A DNA stretch of 64,000 nt from Zoroaster sp. YZ-2022 (taxonomy: Eukaryota; Echinodermata; Asteroidea; Forcipulatida; Zoroasteridae), in contig CM055819.1 of assembly GCA_029582265.1 (NCBI GenBank), positions 36,907,384 to 36,971,383 of the forward strand. Direction: 5' to 3'. Position 1 is the first letter of the stretch. Every line of letters begins with the position of its first letter. The position numbers were made by a program, and so were the translations under genes. The notes below the pieces were generated by a model, which was given only the letters and a program-made list of their open reading frames with translations, was not told where the DNA came from and did no database searches. Positions 57,306 through 64,000 of the stretch are shown here, piece after piece.

Positions 57306-59085
57306 TTTTGTAGCAATTTTTACGGTTTTATTTCAGAAATAACTTTAAGTAAATACAATATTTTGTCACCAAGATGTTATACTTTTATTATAAATAAAGA
57401 TCAAATTAAATATTGTATCCTATGTATTATAAAGGTCAATTTTGTTAACATCTACATGTATTTGTACACCAAAGGAGGCATGTTTTCAACAAGAATGAAA
57501 ACGGGTATCCGGGTATCCGAACTTTCCTGATTTCGGGTATCCGGTTCCAAAAATATCCGAAAACGCACACCGCTAGACTATAGAGTTTTTTTGCCCTTCA
57601 CCCGCTTACCTCTGATGGGGAATAAGGAAGGAGCAAGCTTGCACCTCATCCTCACTGCAAACTCAGTCTGGACAATCTGTGGACAATAACATAATTGAAT
57701 AAGAAATATTTTTGTGTAATTTAGAAGCCAATTAGGGATAAGGCTGTTCCAGGTAGCCATGTATCTGGATGACTGAAACTGCCATTACCCGGTTCCATTT
57801 TTTTTTTCAGTTCCAATTACCTGTAAACAATGTTCACAAATTTTGACTTAACATTTAAGCCAGATAAATGGAAATCTCAAATCTTTTGTTAAATTTTTTT
57901 TTGTGTGAGTCGTTTTTAATATAGAGGCAGGAAAAGTACTTGAGTAAGTCCACATTTATTATGATTCTAATTAGACACGAGAAGCTTGTGTTCATGTTGG
58001 TTATTTTATACATTTGGGAGTATTTGTGTTTTTATAAATTATTTACCAAAAATAACCAAAAACGTATGTTTTCTTTTTTTTCTGTGGGTGGGAGTGGGGG
58101 CATGGCTTCATCAAAAATTCATAAATAATTGTTTGACTACAGAAAAACTTACATGATGTTTGTCATTCTTACCCCCAAGTATAGTGTAAACTATATGGAT
58201 GGTTGACTACGGTATGTCATAGCAAGCATGATCAACCTTTGATCTGAAATACAAACATACCATGTAAAAACAATATTATGTTTTCAAAGAGGGACAAAGA
58301 ATAATGGTCATGCTAACAAAACACACATATTAGTTAGAAAACCCTCAGAGTCATTATTATCAGCATGATGGATTGATGCAACTTCAGAAAAATGCCTTAA
58401 GTTAGGCTTTAAAATAGAATACATGTGACCTCTCCTTGATCCATGACATGACTGTTTCATTATCTCATGAGTTTCAGGCCTACTTGTCTTTAGTCATGGA
58501 GGAAGGTCCTTCCTCCATTTGCTTTAGTTGAGTGAGAAAAGTGTGCCAGTTGCAGCCACCACAGTATTACTTAGGAACTATTGACACTACTGAAGCCAAA
58601 TTGCCTACAGTTATTAATATTATTATTGCAACATCCCCTGTGTGTGTTTTTTGTTATATCATGGCCCTCCATCCATGCAATGTACAGGACAATGTCACCC
58701 TGACAATGGGTTGTAGTTGTACAGTGAAAGCTCGCATACACATGTAATGTATACGACCAGTAGGCCTACAGTCAGTACATGACCTTCTGTACAATACCAG
58801 TGCCACACTCACACTGATGTTAACGTTGTAACCATAGTTTTGTACAGTCATTATCTATACTAAAACGAACATACATGTATTAATAATGTGAAAGATTACA
58901 TACCTTCAAATGAAACCAAGTAATGAAGACCCCTTCCATTAATTGTGCAACGATTCTCAAACGATCAGTTAGACGAAAATAAACGACATCGTTTCGTAGT
59001 TAAAAATGGCGGTTGGAAAAATGTGACCTGCGTGACGTATTTCTTTTCGTCCAATCAAATTGGCTGAGTTGCTGACATGACGTCA
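57306..59085. other. No gene seen
   Basis: Non-coding. A small minus-strand open stretch at about 57592-57672 has plausible splice sites on both sides but no recognised product. Confidence 0.35.
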
Positions 59086-59087
59086 CC

Positions 59088-60315
59088 GATAAGAACATTG
59101 GCCCAATGATAAAAACTAACACAATGCCAATGTTGGTGTCCGACTAAAACCCAACGTTGGTCCAACATGATCGCCAGCGTAATTCCAATGTTATATTGCC
59201 GACCTAGAGCCAACATTGGCCCAATGTGAAAACTAACACAATGCCAGTGTCGGCGTCCGACTAAAAACCAACGTTGGTCCAACATTGATCGCCAACGTAA
59301 TGCCAATGTTACATGTATATTGCCGACCAAGAGCCAACATTGGCCCAATGTAAGAAACTAACACAATGCCAATGTCGGTGTCCAACTAAAAAACAACGTT
59401 GGTCCAACATCGATCGCCAACGTAATCACGGCCAATGTTATATTGCCGACCTAGAGCCAACATTGGCCCAATGTAAGAAACTAACACAATGCCAATGTCG
59501 GTGTCCGACTAAAAACCAACGTTGGTCCAACATCGATCGCCAACGTAATTCCAATGTTATATTGCCGACCTAGAGCCAACATTGGCCCAATGTAAGAAAC
59601 TAACACAATGCCAATGTCGGTGTCCGACTAAAAACCAACGTTGGTCGAACATCGATCGCCAACGTAATTCCAATGTTATATTGCCGACCTAGAGCCAACA
59701 TTGGCCCAATGTTGAAAACTAACACAATGCCAATGTCGGTGTCCGACTAAAAACCAACGTTGGTCCAACATCGATCGCCAACGTAATGCCAATGTTATAT
59801 TGCCGACCTAGAGCCAACATTGGCCCAATGTTAAAAACTAACACAATGCCAATGTCGGTGTCCGGCTAAAAACCAACGTTGGTCCAACATCGATCGGCCA
59901 ACGTAATTCCAATGTTATATTGCCGACCTAGAGCCAACATTGGCCCAATGTAAGAAACTAACACAATGCCAATGTCGGTGTCCGACTAAAAACCAACGTT
60001 GGTCGAACATCGATCGCCAACGTAATTCCAATGTTATATTGCCGACCTAGAGCCAACATTGGCCCAATGTAAGAAACTAACACAATGCCGATGTCGGTGT
60101 CCGACTAAAAACCAACGTTGGTCCAACATCGATCGCCAACGTAATGCCAATGTTATATTGCCGATTAATTGCCAACATTGGCTCAACATAAGCAGCCACC
60201 ATAATGCCAACGCCGATGTTGGCGATGTAATGCCAACATTGAGCCAACGTCAAAAGCTGACATAATGCCAACGCCGACGTTGCCGACCAATTGCCAACGT
60301 TGGCCCAATGTATGA
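59088..60315. repeat. 119-bp satellite, about ten copies
   Basis: CATTGGCCCA starts at 59096, 59214, 59338, 59461, 59580, 59699, 59818, 59938 and 60057, with a diverged copy after 60170. The usual spacing is 119 bp; exceptions carry small insertions. Each unit holds the palindrome CCAACGTTGG and several CCAATGTT or CCAACATTGG words, so the unit itself seems built from a short palindromic core. Confidence 0.95.
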
Positions 60316-60581
60316 ATGTTATCTGGGCTGTGAATTCTTTAAAAAAAAATTGAGCAAACAATGATCAGACATAAGAATATCTGTAAATAAACCACAAAAA
60401 CACTCTGTTCTCTGTAAAAGTAAATGATTCCTCCAAACCAAAATTGCATGAAAACGTAGCCGATATCAAATGTACACCAACAGCAAACAAAGATATGTTT
60501 ACATTTTTACAAACTTTAATCTCAAATTTATCTATCTTTCTGTATATCGTTAACGCTTCCTATTTCCAATGCTCAACTTAC

Positions 60582-61010
60582 TTCTAACATCCCAGGAATG
60601 AGTTCAAAGTGTGGTCATATGGACTGTTGCGGCGGAGGTTTGACCTTCGCAAAATCCTTCCTAATGTCCTGATGCTGTGTACATAGTATGTAAATACAAG
60701 AGGTGAAAGCAATAGTAAGAAAGTTACATGTGGTGAAAGTTACTTTTGCACACCATGTTTTTTGTTTTTTGGATTTTATTTGATGTCTACAAATCAATTA
60801 AATAAAATACTCCTATCTTTCAATCAACCAGCCAAGCTAACTTTACTTGGCTCTCTCAATTGTATTATAATTACCCTTAAGAGAAAAATGCTGCTAGTGT
60901 TTTATTTACCTGCAAAAGATTTGATGCTGCAAGGCAAGAATAGAGACAATTTCAGCATTGGTGTAACCTGCCTCAAAGTAGTGTTGCACAAGTTCATCTC
61001 TTAAATTTGA
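60582..61010 (-). pseudogene. Two exons of an integrase-like (DDE) gene
   Basis: Minus strand. The first exon ends at 60910 (CTTTTGCAG/GTAAAT) and reads LRDELVQHYFEAGYTNAEIV then SILALQHQIF. The second (60674 down to 60582) follows an acceptor (TGTACACAG) and joins in phase: C-SIRTLGRILRRSNLRRN, then SPYDHTLNSFLG. This matches the N-terminal helix-turn-helix of repeated integrase-core proteins in fish and invertebrates (I-x-x-YFxxGYxxxEI ... SxRTLxRILRxxxLRR). An in-frame TAG lies just before the second donor. Later exons with the catalytic core were not found in the window. Confidence 0.6.
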
Positions 61011-62710
61011 AGTTTTAAGTAAATAACAAATCAATAATGTAATCACTTCATTATAAATTTTGGAAAATCTAAAAAATAACCTTATAAAATATTTCTAACC
61101 CTCATGTTACACCCTTCATAATCAGCAAACTGTAATACAGAACACAATTCACATAAATTTATATCATCTTCATTTGTAACAATTTGTAAATCACAGAAGT
61201 GTCTTTCTTTCGCAAAAGCTCTAAAATTATGTATGATTAAGGCTGCAGCATGCTTGGAATTATGACCCACTGAAAATCTCAAGGCAAAAGCGTAAATCAT
61301 ACACAACCATGAAAGAAACCGAAGGGCACATAATTTACAAAAGGATATTTTCCAGTTGGTAGGGTAGCATGGGATTTAACATGCTGTAATCATCGTCCAT
61401 GGCAAACCTGTCAAAGACAAAAGCGGCAAGGGAAATCATCACTCACTGGATACTTCATCATCATCATGATATGCTCCATTTTATTTGGAGAAGTTCTCAA
61501 AATTTTTAATCAAAATTCTGTTGATGGTGGTTATAAGTTTTGCTAAAATTTAAAATGATCTTCAAATGAAATTCCAGGCCAGAAATGCATAAAGATGCTG
61601 TTAAGCTTTGGTCTAACAATACATTTCTTTCCATAAACATGTTTCATTGTCTCAATAATTTTACACTAATGACCAAGTAAGCATCAAAGAAATAAGTGCT
61701 AACGTTAGTCTTTGTTCATTGCTTCTGACGATAGTATAATTAAGGAACATTTCCATTTCTGTACTATAAAAAAATCAATGCACTTGAATATGACGGCATG
61801 TACACAATTAGTCCGAATGCGTCTTCCGTTCACAGTCTCCTATTTAAATTTTTATTTATTTATGTAGGCCTAATTCATTCACAGTGTGACAAATTACATA
61901 AATAATTATTTAAAAAATAGGAGACTGTGAACAGAAGAAGCATTCCATTCGGGCTAACATTACAACACATTGACCTAACGGTGACATTAGTGCTTAAAAA
62001 ATGTTCACACTTTTACAAGCAAACTTTCTGGCAAAAAGCATGACCTAACGTTAACGGTAATGTAAGTTTGCCAAGAAAAGAGAACCAAAATGTACGTACA
62101 CAAACGAATTCGTACAAAAGTATCGTCAATGTACGTAATTCGCCGCACTCGTGAAATGACGCACCTACATTTGGCTTAGCATTTCTCGAAAAACTTAAAA
62201 AATTATGGCGTATTACTGGTTGCATAAACTTACCTAAGTCGTGCTTGTTACAGAAAAAAAAATATAGTGAAATTGTATGAGTTACTGGACAGTTAGTGCT
62301 TGTGAAAGTGGAAAAAGTTGTTTAACCACTGATTTTACTAGATACAAATAGTAAGAGATTTACATGACCTCAATTTTTTTTTAACGAACATCTGTGATTT
62401 TATTGTTCTATGCCGTCAACAAGCTGTTGTCTGTGGAAACCAAAATATATGAATGCTTTGCATTTGCAATGATTTTTTAAAGAAATACTGATCCTCAAAA
62501 TGGACACATTCCTTATAGAAGAAGCGAACGAAGACGACTTAATTTTTTAGTGTTTATTTCGAAGGTAGTGGAAAATTATTGAGAAAAAAAAACATTAGTA
62601 CCATGGTTATGAAAAGAAATCTTTTATTTGCCAAAATGTTAACAGCATTTGTACACATTTCAAAGTGTTAAAGTACTTAAATTTTTTTTTTTTAACCACC
62701 TTCCATTTTA
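61011..62710. other. No gene seen
   Basis: AT-rich. The minus frame at 61082-61306 has no recognised domain. One small TIR element is listed separately. Confidence 0.4.
61811..61954. mobile_element. Small TIR element, 144 bp
   Basis: GTCCGAATGCGTCTTC and GAAGCATTCCATTCGGGC are imperfect inverted repeats. GTTCACAGTCTCCTATT is repeated inverted inside. TTA lies on the left and TAA on the right. It resembles a Harbinger-type MITE. Confidence 0.7.
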
Positions 62711-63562
62711 GGCCAATGAAAGCTGATTACTAGTTTCTCGTCAGCGCCCGCACGTGATTTTGGCCCCGCACCAAAAAATTTCATTATGCCAAAATTTCAT
62801 TATTTTGCAAAACATTTTTGGGAAAATCCGGAAAATCCGACGCAAACTACTCCCAAGCTAAAAGGAACCATTCCGATTGCGCGGTCGATGTTTTTGCAGC
62901 TTCGCTGTATCATGCAACATACCGGTCGTGCCCACCTTCCATACAGCTGGGCCCATGGGAAGCGCTGATCTGCCTAGCTTCACAGATTTGCGAAAAAAAA
63001 ACCATGGCATGCAGGCCAGGTATATAGTGTACATGCAGCTGGTGCAGCCGCTGAGAGCCGCGGAATGACGTTCACAGGTCACACAAATTGCAACCTCGTT
63101 TCCAGATCGCATACTATGTGCCCGGCCTATCCGGGTCGTGTATTGTCGCCGTGGTACGAGGTTGGTATTGATCGATCGTTGTCGTGCCTTCAAGGTATGT
63201 TCATGTCGTTTGCATGCTGATGTGCGCATTCACATGCAGATTTTTGTGAAGTGTCGAGTCTTTTGTGTACGTGTGGAATTTGCCCGCTGTGAATATGATG
63301 TTTTCGTTGGCGATTTATCACAAAAGCAGGTGTGTGGTGCAATGGAAGATTGTAGACATTGGAGAGGTCGACGAATCTTATTCTTTTGTTCAACTTCTGG
63401 GTGAATTTAGAACCTAAATCTGTTTCAAAATGGCAGTTTGTGTATGTGTATGGGTTGCATTTTTCCTTGATGAAAAATAATGAATAATGAATAATGAAAA
63501 AAAAAACTCACCAAAATTTGATAAATGGCTGACGAGAAACTAGTAATCAACTTTCATTGGCC
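62711..63562. mobile_element. TIR element A, second copy (852 bp)
   Basis: Same termini and same order of sequence as 45864-46533. It has an extra block of about 180 bp (about 63185-63395) in place of a short segment of the first copy, and an 8-bp local duplication near 62826. Flanks are TTA and TAA, so the target duplication is imperfect. Confidence 0.92.
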
Positions 63563-63565
63563 TAA

Positions 63566-64000
63566 TGAAGCACCAGTCGTCAGTCAATGGAATTGGTAAT
63601 TTGGGCCCCCTTATACTTTTATTGCTTGTTTGCCCCTCCCCTTCCCTAGTTCTTGGATTCTATAGTGCTGCAATGATAGACCAAAGAATTTTAGAAAAAA
63701 AACCAAATGTGTTGGTTCATCACCAGTGGCAGTACATGCCATCACCAAGAACTTGGGGGAGGGGGCAGACATTTTATTCTAAAATTACCGATTCCAATGA
63801 CAACCCCTGAATGTCACCCATTCTGAACTGTCACTAAATCGTACATACAGAGCGTACATTTATTATAAATGCAGGTTGATTCTGTTTTCTTATCAACAAA
63901 GGATCATGGTTGGGTTCATTTACACTGAAGTCATTTCACTTGTTACATGTGTAAGACCATGCATGTACACTCATTTCTAGATTGTTTACAATTAGGTTAA
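63566..64000. other. No gene seen
   Basis: The plus frame to 63810 has a hydrophobic start but no recognisable family. The remainder is non-coding. Confidence 0.35.

Noticed and set aside
57592..57672. Possible minus-strand exon with acceptor and donor
   Set aside because: The short peptide (IVQTEFAVRMRCKLAPSLFP) matches nothing I know and its link to the integrase-like exons 3 kb away could not be shown.
59055..60361. Open frames on both strands of the satellite
   Set aside because: Produced by repetition of one unit; composition is not protein-like and no start or splice signals fit.

Overview
The window is AT-rich animal DNA with introns, spliced pseudogenes, microsatellites and many transposable elements. 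Nothing bacterial is present. 2A peptides, a RAG1-like gene, Harbinger, hAT, Penelope-like and DIRS-like remnants and tRNA-derived SINEs together suggest an invertebrate, most plausibly a deuterostome such as an echinoderm, hemichordate or amphioxus. The species cannot be fixed from the sequence. Two 500-base runs of N (9013-9512 and 51098-51597) are assembly gaps. No gene in the window reads as fully intact. Nearly all coding sequence is transposon-derived or frame-broken.

Layout, left to right. 1-609 (-): 5' end of a 2A-bearing LINE. 1989-3424 (-): broken DUF6729-like gene. 3.4-12 kb: mostly non-coding, with two small TIR elements, a dispersed 15-bp motif and a tandem repeat. 12.26-16.22 kb (+): three-exon transposase-like gene carrying an in-frame 48-bp minisatellite. 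16.99-19.38 kb (+): broken gene whose motif order matches FEN1/XPG (PIN-fold) nucleases. 19.8-20.5 kb: tandem array split by a MITE. 22.7-27.65 kb: a small spliced gene whose 98-bp exon is interrupted by a 4.04-kb hAT element with TIRs and an 8-bp target duplication; its next intron holds a tRNA-derived fold-back element. 28.6-30.3 kb: fragments of unrecognised genes.

The most notable locus is 36.15-41.84 kb (+), a RAG1-like pseudogene. It keeps the N-terminal zinc-binding cysteines, a PH..C.C type segment, the DNA-binding region and two of the three catalytic acids, at the same spacing as in vertebrate RAG1. The part that would carry the third acid is absent. A second hAT element (36260-38752, 6-bp target duplication) splits its N-terminal exon, and the reading frame rejoins exactly at the empty site. 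No RAG2-like (kelch) partner was found.

Further right: 44.1-45.4 kb (+), a spliced ORF with a canonical 2A peptide between two hydrophobic segments; 45.4-46.9 kb, a duplicated segment with a filled and an empty site for a TAA-flanked MITE, whose second copy is at 62.7 kb; 47.35 kb, a G-rich array; 50.1-51 kb, a tRNA-like SINE next to a Penelope-like fragment with a hammerhead ribozyme fold; 51.6-52.4 kb, a deletion derivative of a Harbinger element with convergent Myb-like and transposase ends; 53.6-54.1 kb, a DIRS-like reverse transcriptase fragment; 55.1-57.0 kb, an inverted copy of the interior of the second hAT element, interrupted by two tandem Harbinger MITEs; 59.1-60.3 kb, a 119-bp satellite; 60.6-61.0 kb (-), two exons of an integrase-like gene.

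The genes do not form a pathway. The window is a transposon graveyard in which several insertions can be ordered because empty sites, target duplications or restored reading frames are visible.
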